Source of the DNA: Actinopolymorpha pittospori | GTDB lineage: Bacteria > Actinomycetota > Actinomycetes > Propionibacteriales > Actinopolymorphaceae | Length of the DNA: 64,000 bases | Assembly: GCF_014873875.1 (NCBI RefSeq) | Contig: NZ_JADBEM010000001.1 | Coordinates: forward strand, 186,001-250,000 | Direction: 5' to 3' | Shown: positions 41,925 through 50,738 of the stretch, one piece after another | Layout: each line of letters opens with the position of its first letter | Position numbering within the stretch: position 1 is the stretch's first letter | Made by a program: the position numbers and the translations under genes | The notes under the pieces: generated by a model | Seen by the model: only the letters and a program-made list of their open reading frames with translations | Databases searched by the model: none | Told to the model about the DNA's origin: nothing

Positions 41925-44678
41925 ATGCAAGTCACACGTCAGCGCCGGCGCGCCCCGAAGGTCCAGTTCGGACTCTTCGGTGGACGCACCGGAAGCCGAG
42001 TCCGCCTGGTGGCGGCCGGCACCGCTACTCTGGCCGTCGCCGGCGGGGGAATCTCCTACGCCTCGACCGACGCGTTCGGTACGCAGCATGTCGGTGAGGA
42101 GACCGACAAGGGCCTGGTCGTCTCCAGCGACCAGTACGTCAAGCCCATCGGTGAGCGTCTGGTCATCAACAACGGCAAGATCATGTCGTCCTCCCTCAGC
42201 CCGGACGGCACCCACGTCGCGGCGTCGGTCACCGATGGTGGCTCGGCGCTTGCGATCGTGGATCTGAAGGACTGGAAGGTCCAGCAGTACGTCAGCAACG
42301 CGGCGTCCTCGACCCCGCGCCTGGGCGGTAACGACGTGGGCCAGGAAGGTCCGACGTACTCCCCTGATGGTTCGCAGCTGTGGCTGGGCCAGACCGACGG
42401 TTACACCAAGCTGACCGTGAACGCGGACGGCAGCGTCGCGAACCCGACGTCGATCAAGATTGCGGCGGACGGGGCCAAGCACGCGCTGGTGGCCGAGGCT
42501 GTGTTCTCCCCCGACGGCAAGACCGTGTACTCCGCGGTCAACGGCCAGAACCGCGTGGTCGCCATCAACACCGCGACCGGCGCCATCGAGCAGAGCTGGG
42601 CCGTTGGTATCGCCCCCCGTGACATGGTCATGGTCGGGAACAAGCTCTACGTCAGCAACGAGGGCGGCCGCCAGGCCAAGCCCGGCGAGACCACACTCAA
42701 CTCCTACGGCACCGAGGTGCCGGCCAACGCCGAGACCGGCGCGACCACGACCGGTACGGTCAGCGTCATCGACCTGGCGACCCCGGATGCCACCCCGACC
42801 AGCATCGACGTGGGTCTGCACCCCACCGCTCTGTACGCCAAGAACGGCGCGGTCTTCGTCACCAACACCAACAGCGACACCGTGTCAGTCATCGACACCG
42901 CGGGCGGCGCCGTCGTGCAGACCGTCGCCACGCAGCCGTGGCCGGAGGCCTCGGTGGGCTACCAGCCGAACGCGGTGACGCTGACCGACGACGGTCACCT
43001 GCTGGTGACGCTCGGCCGCGCCAACGCGGTCGCCGTCTACAAGTACACGTCCCCGCTGGAGCCGGTCAGCTACGTCGGCCTGCTCCCGACGGACTACTTC
43101 CCCGCGGAGATCACCACCGTCGGCAACGACGTGCTGGTCTCCAACACCCGTGGTATCGACGCCCGTCGTAAGGCGGACCCCGCCGGCCACGGCACGCACG
43201 ACACGACGTCGAGCCTGCAGCGGTTCACCCTGCCCGACGACAACACCATCAAGGCCCAGACCAAGGTGGTCTTCGAGCAGAACGGCTGGGACAACAACCC
43301 GTTCAAGGAATCCACCAGCAGCTCCAAGCGGGCCGTGCCGGTCCCGAAGAAGCTCGGTGACCCCTCGACGATCAAGCACGTCTTCCTGATCGTCAAGGAG
43401 AACCGGACCTACGACCAGGTATTCGGCGACGACTCACGCGGCAACAGTGACCCGTCGAAGCTCCAGTACGGCGAGAACGTGACGCCGAACCAGCACGCGC
43501 TGGCCAAGCAGTTCGGGCTCTACGACAACACCTACGACGTCGGCACGAACTCCGCCGAGGGTCACAACTGGCTGATGCAGGCCGACGACCCGGAGTACAC
43601 CGAGTCCAGCGCCGGTGAGTACCTGCGCAGCTACGGCACCTCCGACGACGCCCTGGGTCGCCAGAAGTCGGGCTTCATCTGGACCGGTGCGCAGTCGGCG
43701 GGCCAGACGGTCAAGGACTACGGCGAGTACCACTCGAACCTGCGCAAGCCGTCTGGTGCGAGTTGGCAGAACCTGTACTGCGACACCAAGAACATGCGGG
43801 CCACCGGCGCAGGCACCGCCTACCCGATGGTGTCGGGGTCGTCGATCCCGTCGCTGAACAAGGTGTCGGTGACGGACTATCCGCAGTACGACCTCAGCAT
43901 CCCGGACATCTATCGGGCCGAGATCTTCAAACGCGACTTCGAGAAGAACGGCCCGGCGAACCTGAACCTGATACGGCTGGGCGACAACCACACCGGTGGT
44001 CCGCCGAGCGGTCCGGCTCAGGTCGCGGACAACGACCTCGCCGTCGGCCAGGTCATCGACGTCATCTCCCACAGCAGGTACTGGAGAGACTCCGCGATCT
44101 TCGTGGTCGAGGACGACACCCAGGCCGGCACCGACCACATCGACGGCCACCGTGGCCCGATCCAGGTCATCAGCCCCTGGGCCAACCACGGCAACGTCGA
44201 CAGCCACTACTACACCCAGATCACGATGATCCGCACCATCGAGCAGATCCTCGGGATCAAGCCGATGAACCAGAAGGACACCGCCGCCACCCCTATGGCG
44301 TCGGCCTTCACCACCAAGCCCGACTACCGCCCCTACAAGGCGCTGCCGAACCGGACCTCGCTGACGCTCGGTCTCGCGACTCAGCCCAGCTGTGGCCCGG
44401 ACACCCCGGCTCCGCAGAACCTGAACGCCGCGCCCGTACCGTCGGGGACGGTGCCGACGGCCATGAAGGCGACCGCGGCGAAGTGGGACGCCTGGAAGAA
44501 GCACCAACGGCTCACCGGACCCCTCGCCAGGGCCGACTGGGCCAACCCCGACCAGATGAACCGCTTCTCATGGTACGAAGCGCACGACTGGACGAAGCCC
44601 TACCCCGGTGACAAGAAGATCCTGACGCCGGAGCAGGTGCCGGGACGGTACATGCCGGCACCGGACACCGACGGCTGA
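41925..44678 (+). CDS. Exported bifunctional YncE beta-propeller / phosphoesterase (phospholipase C-like)
   Basis: This is 917 residues from ATG 41925 (GGAAGGG seven bases upstream). Residues 1-46 form a long actinobacterial signal peptide (RVRLVAAGTATLAVAGGGIS). Residues 60-440 are a seven-blade YncE-type propeller with repeated FSPDGKTVYSAV and VSVIDTAGGAVVQTV-type strands. From about residue 488 comes the phosphoesterase/phospholipase C domain: HVFLIVKENRTYDQVFGDDS, YDVGTNSAEGHNWLMQADDP, and the metal-binding stretch AIFVVEDDTQAGTDHIDGHR with GPIQVISPWANHG. It is probably secreted and hydrolyses a phosphate ester or phospholipid. A strong terminator follows. A scrambled partial copy lies at 27060-27407. 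Confidence 0.92.
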   Translation: MQVTRQRRRAPKVQFGLFGGRTGSRVRLVAAGTATLAVAGGGISYASTDAFGTQHVGEETDKGLVVSSDQYVKPIGERLVINNGKIMSSSLSPDGTHVAASVTDGGSALAIVDLKDWKVQQYVSNAASSTPRLGGNDVGQEGPTYSPDGSQLWLGQTDGYTKLTVNADGSVANPTSIKIAADGAKHALVAEAVFSPDGKTVYSAVNGQNRVVAINTATGAIEQSWAVGIAPRDMVMVGNKLYVSNEGGRQAKPGETTLNSYGTEVPANAETGATTTGTVSVIDLATPDATPTSIDVGLHPTALYAKNGAVFVTNTNSDTVSVIDTAGGAVVQTVATQPWPEASVGYQPNAVTLTDDGHLLVTLGRANAVAVYKYTSPLEPVSYVGLLPTDYFPAEITTVGNDVLVSNTRGIDARRKADPAGHGTHDTTSSLQRFTLPDDNTIKAQTKVVFEQNGWDNNPFKESTSSSKRAVPVPKKLGDPSTIKHVFLIVKENRTYDQVFGDDSRGNSDPSKLQYGENVTPNQHALAKQFGLYDNTYDVGTNSAEGHNWLMQADDPEYTESSAGEYLRSYGTSDDALGRQKSGFIWTGAQSAGQTVKDYGEYHSNLRKPSGASWQNLYCDTKNMRATGAGTAYPMVSGSSIPSLNKVSVTDYPQYDLSIPDIYRAEIFKRDFEKNGPANLNLIRLGDNHTGGPPSGPAQVADNDLAVGQVIDVISHSRYWRDSAIFVVEDDTQAGTDHIDGHRGPIQVISPWANHGNVDSHYYTQITMIRTIEQILGIKPMNQKDTAATPMASAFTTKPDYRPYKALPNRTSLTLGLATQPSCGPDTPAPQNLNAAPVPSGTVPTAMKATAAKWDAWKKHQRLTGPLARADWANPDQMNRFSWYEAHDWTKPYPGDKKILTPEQVPGRYMPAPDTDG

Positions 44679-44704
44679 TCTCAGGACACACCTACAACCG
44701 ACAC

Positions 44705-44735
44705 GACGGCCCGCCGGAATCTCCGGCGGGCCGTC
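44705..44735 (+). terminator. Rho-independent-type terminator after the phosphoesterase gene
   Basis: GACGGCCCGCCGGA at 44705-44718 pairs perfectly with TCCGGCGGGCCGTC at 44722-44735 around a 3-base loop, 27 bases past the stop. The same hairpin follows the broken copy at 27069-27100. Confidence 0.85.
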
Positions 44736-44853
44736 CGTACAAACCGGGCCTGATCCAGGAGTTCGGCGACGGCCGCGGTCACGTACAGGTCGAGGGTGGC
44801 CAGGTTGCGACTGCGGGGCTGAATGCCTCAAGGGTGGAGTGCATCGCTCCTCC

Positions 44854-44887
44854 GTCACCTGGCAAGCGCCGTCACCTGGCAAGCGCC
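44854..44887. repeat. 17-bp tandem repeat at the 3' end of the hydrolase gene
   Basis: GTCACCTGGCAAGCGCC occurs twice in direct tandem (44854-44870 and 44871-44887). The hydrolase stop codon lies at its edge. The duplication shifts the reading frame by 17 bases, which probably changed the protein's C-terminus. Confidence 0.8.
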
Positions 44888-45835
44888 GTGCGGAGGAATG
44901 CGAGGACCTCCGCACGGGCGGCCTCGGGCCTGTGGTTCCACACCGGGCATGGCGAGGAACGCGTGCTTCGCGCCCGGGTATTCGGAAAGCCGCACGGGCG
45001 TCCCGGCCGCGCGCAGCCGTTCGGTGTAGCGGCGGCCGTGATCGGCGACCGCGTCCTGGGTGGGCACCACCACGAGCGCCGGGGCGAGCCCGCTCAGGTT
45101 GTCGGCGTACAGCGGCGAGAACGCGCCGGCGTCGGTTCCCGGCGGGACGGCGAGCCGCTGGAAGAGCCGCAGTTGCGGCAGAGCGCGGGTCGGGCTGTAT
45201 GCGTACTCGGCGACCGAGGCGTAGTCGAACATCGTCTCGGTCACGTCGACTGCGGGGTTGACCAGCACCTGCGCCTTGAGCTCCAGGCCGGCCTCCCTGG
45301 CGCGGATGGCCGTCAGGGCGCTGACCAGCGCCCCGAAGCTCTCGCCGAAGACGGCCGTGCGCGCCGGGTCGACGCCCCACTGCGCGGCGTGCCGCAGCAG
45401 GTGGTCGAGCACGTCCCAGCCGTCGTCGGCGGCGTTCGCGAGTGGGCTGTCGGGGGCGAGGAGGCGGTGCTCGACCGAGACGACGAGCGCGGGCAGTCGG
45501 GCGGCGAGGTGACTGTTGGTCCAGTCGCACTGCACCGCTGTGCCTACGAAGCTGCCGCCGTGGACATGGACGACGAGCGGCAGGTCGGTTCGGGGGGCGG
45601 CTTCGTCGTCTCCCGTCGGTGCTGGCCGGTACACCCGGACCGGGAGGTTGCGGGCGGGCAGCGCGATCCCCTGCCAGTCGATCGCGGCGCCGGGGTCCGG
45701 CTCTCCGGTGAGCGCCCGCGCCGCTTTGGTGGCTCGGAAGCGATTCTCCGCGTCGCGGTAGGCGATCAGTTCCTCAGCCGTTAGCGCCTGCGAGTCCGGC
45801 TCCTGTGGCCGCGTCGCGGCAGTGGCCTCGCTCAT
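44855..45835 (-). CDS. Alpha/beta-hydrolase fold-3 esterase (HSL family)
   Basis: This is 326 residues from ATG 45835 (MSEATAATRPQEP; GAGGAAGG ten bases upstream). Hormone-sensitive-lipase marks: the oxyanion motif VVHVHGGSFVG, nucleophile GESFG, acid Asp in VVVPTQDAVADHG and His in GAKHAFLAMPG. It is a cytoplasmic carboxylesterase or lactone hydrolase of unknown substrate. The final residues (GGPRIPPHGACQVTALAR) cross a 17-bp tandem duplication and are likely not the original tail. It is divergent from a TetR gene 105 bases away, its probable repressor. Confidence 0.88.
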   Translation of the reverse strand: MSEATAATRPQEPDSQALTAEELIAYRDAENRFRATKAARALTGEPDPGAAIDWQGIALPARNLPVRVYRPAPTGDDEAAPRTDLPLVVHVHGGSFVGTAVQCDWTNSHLAARLPALVVSVEHRLLAPDSPLANAADDGWDVLDHLLRHAAQWGVDPARTAVFGESFGALVSALTAIRAREAGLELKAQVLVNPAVDVTETMFDYASVAEYAYSPTRALPQLRLFQRLAVPPGTDAGAFSPLYADNLSGLAPALVVVPTQDAVADHGRRYTERLRAAGTPVRLSEYPGAKHAFLAMPGVEPQARGRPCGGPRIPPHGACQVTALAR

Positions 45836-45940
45836 GTATTCGTGTCCTTCCTCGACGGGCAAACTCGACGTCCCCATTACGCGCGCGGTGCGTGCAACGG
45901 CAAGTGCATAGGTTCGGCTGAGTCCGTTGAGAGGGGCGAG

Positions 45941-46612
45941 ATGGCAGGCAGAAGGCGCTGGTCGACCGAGGAGATCCTGGACGCGGCGGCGGAGCTGCTG
46001 CGCACGAGCGACGCCGAGTCGTTCAGCGTGCGCAAGCTCGCCGCGGCGCTGGGAACCGACTCCTCCAGCCTCTACCGGCACTTCCGCAACAAGACCGAAC
46101 TCCTGCGCGCGGTCGCCGACCGGATCCTGCTGGCCGCCATGGACGGCTACCGCCCCGAGGGCGACTGGAAGCAGCGGATCACCGGCCTGGCCATGCGCCT
46201 TCGGGAGGTCTTCGGCGAGCAACCTCAACTCGCCGCGATCTGGGGACGCTATGCGTCAGGCGGCACCGGATCCCGGCTGGTCATGGAGCACCTGCTGCAG
46301 GCCCTGCGCGCGTCGGGCCTGCACGAGGAGGAGATCTCGGTGCGCTACCACCGGATCGTGGTCCTCCTCGCCGCGCTGATCGTCTCCGACGCCGGTGTCA
46401 GCACCGTTACCCCCGAGGAGTACGAGCAGGGCATGGAGCAGTTTCGCGTCGCGGTCCTGGGCGCCGACCCGAACGCTTCCCCGCCCTGGCCCACTTCGCC
46501 CGCGACGTCCACCCCCTCGGCGCCGACCGCCGCGCCGCGTTCGAAGAGATCCTCACGGCCCACCTCGCCCACATCGAGGCCCAGATCCCCTGACGGACAA
46601 GACCCTCCGTGA
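45941..46612 (+). CDS. TetR/AcrR regulator with a C-terminal frameshift
   Basis: This starts at ATG 45941 (GAGGGG upstream; MAGRRRWSTEEIL). The HTH is clear: ILDAAAELLRTSDAESFSVR, KLAAALGTDSSSLYRHFRNK, TELLRAVADRILL. The ligand domain is normal to ...FRVAVLGADP near 46473, then turns into Pro/Thr/Ser/Arg-rich shadow. The native continuation (RFPALAHFARDVHPLGADRR, then AAFEEILTAHLAHIEAQIP) sits in the next frame and stops at 46591-46593. One lost base near 46474-46480 explains this. As written the protein is 223 residues and may still bind DNA. It likely controls the divergent esterase gene. Confidence 0.82.
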   Translation: MAGRRRWSTEEILDAAAELLRTSDAESFSVRKLAAALGTDSSSLYRHFRNKTELLRAVADRILLAAMDGYRPEGDWKQRITGLAMRLREVFGEQPQLAAIWGRYASGGTGSRLVMEHLLQALRASGLHEEEISVRYHRIVVLLAALIVSDAGVSTVTPEEYEQGMEQFRVAVLGADPNASPPWPTSPATSTPSAPTAAPRSKRSSRPTSPTSRPRSPDGQDPP

Positions 46613-46650
46613 GGTCGATACGGTGGGCACACGTTCGATCGTGGAAACTC

Positions 46651-47310
46651 ATGAGCGGGGCCGAGTTGTCGGGTGACAAGAAGCAGGACCGGGCACAGAT
46701 CGAGCAGGCGGCACGCAAGATCGCCGGCAGGGACTATCCGCGCTTCAAGGCAGCGGTCCAGTACGCGAAGGAGTACACCACCCTCGGTTCACACGCGTTC
46801 GGCTATGCCGCATCCGCGCTGCTGGCGTCGCAGTACCGGCTCGCGCGCGACAGTCAGGTCCAGAACCTCGAGGACGGACTGAGGAGGCTCGAGGAACTGA
46901 TCGCGGGCATGACCGAGGTGGCCTATCGGATGTCGGTCACCGAGGCCGCGAACACCATCGACCTCACGAAGGTCCGGCAGGTCAGGGTCGGGAGACCAGT
47001 TGCCAGCGTCACCGAACCCGCCCCGACCGGGGGTTTCGGCCTCCGCGCGATGGGGACCGCGCTGCACCTCCTTCCGACGTGGCAGGTCCCGGCGGCGCTG
47101 AAGTCCTCCTTCGGCCGACTCATGATCAGCGGCCCGACGTTCACCACCATGGCCTCTGTGTCACTGTGGTTGGGCGTCCTCCCGGACGACCAGGAGATCT
47201 CCGAGGTCCAGTCCGCATGGCACTCGGTCGCCACCGAACTCGAGATGGTCGTGGTCCTTTCCTACTCGCAGGCGAGCCTTGAAGAAGGTGTGCTGCCCCG
47301 ATCGGTCTGA
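46651..47310 (+). CDS. Unknown helical protein, first of an orphan pair
   Basis: This is 219 residues from ATG 46651 (MSGAELSGDKKQDRAQ). Residues 10-110 are helical (QIEQAARKIAGRDYPRFKAA, then EDGLRRLEELIAGMTEVAYR). The second half has strand-like hydrophobic stretches (LRAMGTALHLLPTWQVPAAL; GPTFTTMASVSLWLGVLPDD) and an acidic end. There are no signal peptide, catalytic motif or known family that I can name. The next gene, 33 bases away on the same strand, is also unknown and partly membrane-bound, so the two probably act together. Confidence 0.6.
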   Translation: MSGAELSGDKKQDRAQIEQAARKIAGRDYPRFKAAVQYAKEYTTLGSHAFGYAASALLASQYRLARDSQVQNLEDGLRRLEELIAGMTEVAYRMSVTEAANTIDLTKVRQVRVGRPVASVTEPAPTGGFGLRAMGTALHLLPTWQVPAALKSSFGRLMISGPTFTTMASVSLWLGVLPDDQEISEVQSAWHSVATELEMVVVLSYSQASLEEGVLPRSV

Positions 47311-47343
47311 GACGATCATGCTCGCGACGCCTTCGACGCCTGG

Positions 47344-47763
47344 GTGGCAGGCTTCCAGCTCGAGGTCGTCCAGGCGGGCACCGAAGCACGCCAGGTCGTC
47401 AGTGCCCTCGAAGACACTCTCGAGAACATCCGTGAGATCCAGTCGATGATGAGCAGCTTTGACTGGGGGACGGCGGGGGCGTTGTTCGCACTCTTCGTAG
47501 CGGGCATGGTTCCGGCGTACACGGCGCCGGCACGGATTGCGCAGCAGGTCATCGCGGTTTTGAACGGCGTCGCGACCGGCGTCACCGTCGGCGCGCTGGT
47601 CACCGAGGTGGGCAGCTACGGCTCAATGATCGTCGGGGTCATGAAGCCCGGGAAGTTCCACAAGCTCAAGATCTACAACGAGCCCGGCCAGAAGTACGGC
47701 ATCGACCCGGTGAACGACACCTTCGTCGATCTCGACATCGACTGGCTGACGTCGTCGTCCTGA
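47344..47763 (+). CDS. Unknown protein with membrane segments, second of the orphan pair
   Basis: This is 139 residues from GTG 47344; the frame is open 30 bases further back (DDHARDAFDAW), so a slightly earlier start is possible. An N-terminal helix (VSALEDTLENIREIQSMMSS) leads into two hydrophobic stretches: GTAGALFALFVAGMVPAYTA and VATGVTVGALVTEVGSYGSM. A soluble tail follows (KLKIYNEPGQKYGIDPVNDT, then FVDLDIDWLTSS). It could be a small membrane-inserting effector or holin-like protein, but nothing proves that. A 34-aa frame (47779-47883) follows and may be a scrap. Confidence 0.55.
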   Translation: MAGFQLEVVQAGTEARQVVSALEDTLENIREIQSMMSSFDWGTAGALFALFVAGMVPAYTAPARIAQQVIAVLNGVATGVTVGALVTEVGSYGSMIVGVMKPGKFHKLKIYNEPGQKYGIDPVNDTFVDLDIDWLTSSS

Positions 47764-47911
47764 CCAGACGACGCACCCATGAACGTCGACCGAGTCCTCC
47801 TGGGCTGCGACCGCGGACACGGCGCCGGCCTCTACGTGCACGACCTCGGCTACCACGCGATACTGGACGAGGCCACGGGGTGAGCGACGGCGTCTCCGTC
47901 AGTTCTCGCGT

Positions 47912-48800
47912 TCAGTCGTGCTGGCTGGGGTCCTGCCAGAAGAAGGTCTCCGGGTCGTAGACCGCGGGGGTGGGGTGGTGCCACGGGTTGGTCCATCCGC
48001 CGAGGGCGAGGTTCTCTCGCCTTGGTACGTTCCTGAGATCGTCGCGGCCCAGGAGGACGGTCGGATAGTTCGCCACGCAGCCCATCAGGAACGGGCCCTC
48101 CCCGATGTGGATCTTGAAGACGTCCCAGAAGAGCTTCGTACGCTTCAGCTCGTCGACCTCGACCTGCGCCCGGCTGTACAGGCTCCACAGCCGGTCGATC
48201 GTGTCGCCCGTCTTCCGGGAGCAGCCACGGCGGGCGCCGCTTCCACGGGTCGACGGCCTTTTCCTTCTCCATCGCTTCCGGGTCCCGGGCCTTGAGCATG
48301 AACGCCTGACCGTGCAGCGGCGCCCAGTGCGCCGGCTCGCCCGGGATCACCCATCCCGGGTAGACGAGGGGCGCGTTGTCGCCGACCTCCCAGGCGGGCT
48401 GACTCATCAGTTCGCCTCTCCTCCACTGATCGGGGTAGGTGGCCGGTGGGAGCGGGTTGATCTGGACCTTGATCCCGACGGCCTCCCAGTCGCGCCTGAG
48501 TAGGTCGTTCTTCTGGACGTGCTCGGTGCTGGCGTCGGCCGGGTAGTCGATCCGCACGACGAGCTTCCCGCCGCTGAGCAGCTCTCGGTACCCGTCGCCG
48601 TCCTTGTCGACGACGCCGATCTCGTCCAGCATCGCCTTCGCCGTCGACGGATCATGTGCGATGTAGGAGTCGCGCCACTGCCGGTAGATCTGACGGCCCT
48701 GGTCGTCGATCTGGAACGTGGGCCCTTTGGGGCTGAGCGTGCCCGTTGTGGTCTCGCCGGTGTTGAAGTAGATGGACTTGCGGGCCTCCTCGCGGTTGAA
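47912..48800 (-). pseudogene. Peptide-type ABC substrate-binding protein (family 5), C-terminal part, frameshifted
   Basis: The minus strand from the junction at about 48800 reads FNREEARKSIYFNTGETTTG, then DPSTAKAMLDEIGVVDKDGD and WEAVGIKVQINPLPPATYPD. This is the C-terminal half of a solute-binding family 5 protein. An extra G in the run at 48206-48211 shifts the frame; the next frame carries TIDRLWSLYSRAQVEVDELK, GEGPFLMGCVANYPTVLLGR and the end WHHPTPAVYDPETFFWQDPS, stopping at 47912. The N-terminal half and signal peptide are missing because the gene is fused in frame to a SARP gene fragment. Confidence 0.8.
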
Positions 48801-49297
48801 TCGGCCTCCACCCGGTCCTCGACGGCGGCGAGCCGTAGCTCCTCCAACCGGACCACGACCGCGGCGGCGTACGGCACCTCCGACACCTCCGCCAGCGCCG
48901 GCCCGCGCCACAACGCCAGCGCTTCCCGCAACCGTCGTCCGGCGAGACCAGCCTCGCCAGCACGCAGTGCGCGTCGCCCCTGCGACGCCAACCGCTCGAA
49001 CCGATGGACGTCCACGTCGTCGGGCCGAACCTCCAGCAGATATGCGCCGCCCTCGAAGCGCAGAGCGGTGCCGTCGGGCAGCGCCTGCCTCAACCGGGAA
49101 ACCGCCGAATACAGCGCCGCACTCGGATTCGCCGGCGAGCGCTCCGGCCACAGGGCCCGCACCAGGGCCTGCGGCGGCACCGGGCGCCCGGCGTCCAGCG
49201 CCAACCGGATCGTCAACGCGCGCAGCCGGGCACCGCCAAGCTCGACCAGACAGTCGTCGGCCCTCACCTGCAGCGGTCCTAGCATCGCGACGCGCAT
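48801..49297 (-). pseudogene. SARP/AfsR-type regulator, N-terminal fragment
   Basis: From ATG 49297 the frame reads MRVAMLGPLQVRADDCLVEL, GGARLRALTIRLALDAGRPV and ALVRALWPERSPANPSAALY, then YSAVSRLRQALPDGTALRFE. This is an OmpR-type DNA-binding domain. The start of the bacterial transcriptional activator domain (RRLREALALWRGPALAEVSE, then RLEELRLAAVEDRVEAD) follows. The family then continues for 100-800 residues, but here the frame runs straight into the SBP5 fragment near 48800. The junction GCCGATTCAAC fits both genes, so a short-homology deletion is likely. The fused frame stays open for a while, but no sensible protein results. Confidence 0.8.
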
Positions 49298-49680
49298 ACG
49301 GTCACTGTGCCAGCATCACACCAGCCGACACACTGTGGAGGGCCGGAACATCACGCCCGCAGGAAGCGCAAGATCCGCTCGGCAATCACGGGATAGTCAC
49401 TGCCCCGCTCGCCCGCCGAACCTCAGCCCCAAGCCGCTCGATCCGGCTGGCCACCGTCACCGGGTTATGCCGAGCCCCAGACGCCGCGGCCGCCGTCGTG
49501 GCCGTCGCCGGCGCCCGCTCGGCGCGCTCCTAGTGCTCGATGCTGGCATCGATATGTGAACGGATCTGCTCCGCGTCCTGCTCTGCCCGCCGCTGCGAAA
49601 TGATGACCGACCAGGATCGGCTGACCGAAGAGGGATGTGGTCGGGATCCCAGGGTAAGCAGCGTGCCGGACATCCGCCTC
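49298..49680. other. Intergenic region upstream of the SARP fragment
   Basis: About 380 bases hold no recognisable gene on either strand. Confidence 0.35.
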
Positions 49681-49770
49681 CGCCTGCGAGTACTGCCACG
49701 GCCAGATGTGGGTCGACGACGAGAACGGTGACCTTGTGCGTTGCCCTGCCTGCGCCCCCACGACCGCTGA

Positions 49771-49925
49771 ATGGAGCCCGACCGCATGACCGCGATCGAA
49801 CCGATCACCGAGCAGGACGCCGACGTCGTGATCCTGCTGCACCGAGATGACTACTACAACGCCGAGGACCATCCCGGTGAGGCCGACCTGACCGTGGCCA
49901 AGGACCGCTCGGGACCGGCCGGGGG
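49771..49925 (+). pseudogene. DnaB replicative helicase C-terminal scrap
   Basis: The plus frame contains ITEQDADVVILLHRDDYYNA, then EDHPGEADLTVAKDRSGP. This matches the conserved end of DnaB ('IEQDADVVILIHRPD.Y....GEADFIVAKHRNGP'). No Walker motifs or N-terminal domain are present and the following sequence is unrelated. Just upstream (49690-49788) a small zinc-ribbon-like frame ends (CEYCHGQMWVDDENGDLVRC, then PAC). Both look like debris from plasmid or phage-type DNA. Confidence 0.7.
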
Positions 49926-50103
49926 CCGCCTCGGTCGCAGCGGCCCTGCACCGGTCGACGTTCCGCAACATGACGAGCGCGGCTTGACCCTCCGGGTCCT
50001 GTGTTGTTTCCCTTACGCAGCACCCGCGGCAGATATCGCCGCAACTCGACACCGGTCCACCGGTCCGCCCTCTACTTTCTCGGCGACGGGCGCAGGCCGT
50101 CCA

Positions 50104-50685
50104 TCATGAAGCGAAGCGCAGCAGTCGCTCACCCTGCCGAGGAGAGGTCTGTTCGCCGGCCCACGCGAGCGCGTTGACGAGGGTGAAGAGATCCAAGGCG
50201 GTGGCGTCGTCGCGCACCAGCCCGGACTCCTGGGCGCGGGCCAGGAGTCCTTGTCCGGCCGCCGTGACCTCCTGGCACCCAGCGTGCAGCGCGGAGTCCT
50301 CGTCGTCGATTCCATGCAGCAGCGACGTCGCCAGACCTCGATAGTCGGTCGTGTGCTCCACCGCCGCCCGCACCCAGATGATCAGAGCTTCCTGCGGCGA
50401 CGCATGATCGAGCAGTTCACGTCCGGCGGTGGTCAATGACCGCATGCGTTCGCACATCAGAGCCTCGAGGAGCGCGTGCCGGGTTGGGAAGTGACCTTAG
50501 AGCGTGCCGATCGCCAGGCCCGCACGCCGAGCGATGTCCTCCAGCGACGCTTCCGTGCCGCGTTCGGAGAAGAGGGCTGCGGCCTCCGCGAGGAGCCGTT
50601 CGCGGTTTCGACGCGCGTCCGCGCGCATCGGGCGACGCGGTGCCGTCTGTACCCATTCGTGCCCACCTTTTCGAGGCCGCCTCAA
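50104..50685 (-). pseudogene. TetR/AcrR regulator with an in-frame nonsense codon
   Basis: The minus frame from 50685 reads MRADARRNRERLLAEAAALF, SERGTEASLEDIARRAGLAI and GTL. It then meets TAA at 50497-50499, where the family has Tyr (GTLYxHF), and continues in the same frame with GHFPTRHALLEAL and a full ligand domain (ELLDHASPQEALIIWVRAAV, then GLVRDDATALDLFTLVNALA) to a stop at 50104. Apart from that codon the 194-residue protein is complete. It lies divergent from an NmrA-type gene, the usual arrangement for such a regulator. Confidence 0.85.
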
Positions 50686-50738
50686 ATAAATTCCGAGGCA
50701 TCCTCAGATTAGTTGCTCGGCGCACTGATAGGCCACCC

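Noticed and set aside
47779..47883. 34-codon frame after the orphan gene pair
   Set aside because: It has an ATG but no ribosome-binding site or known match; kept only as a remark.
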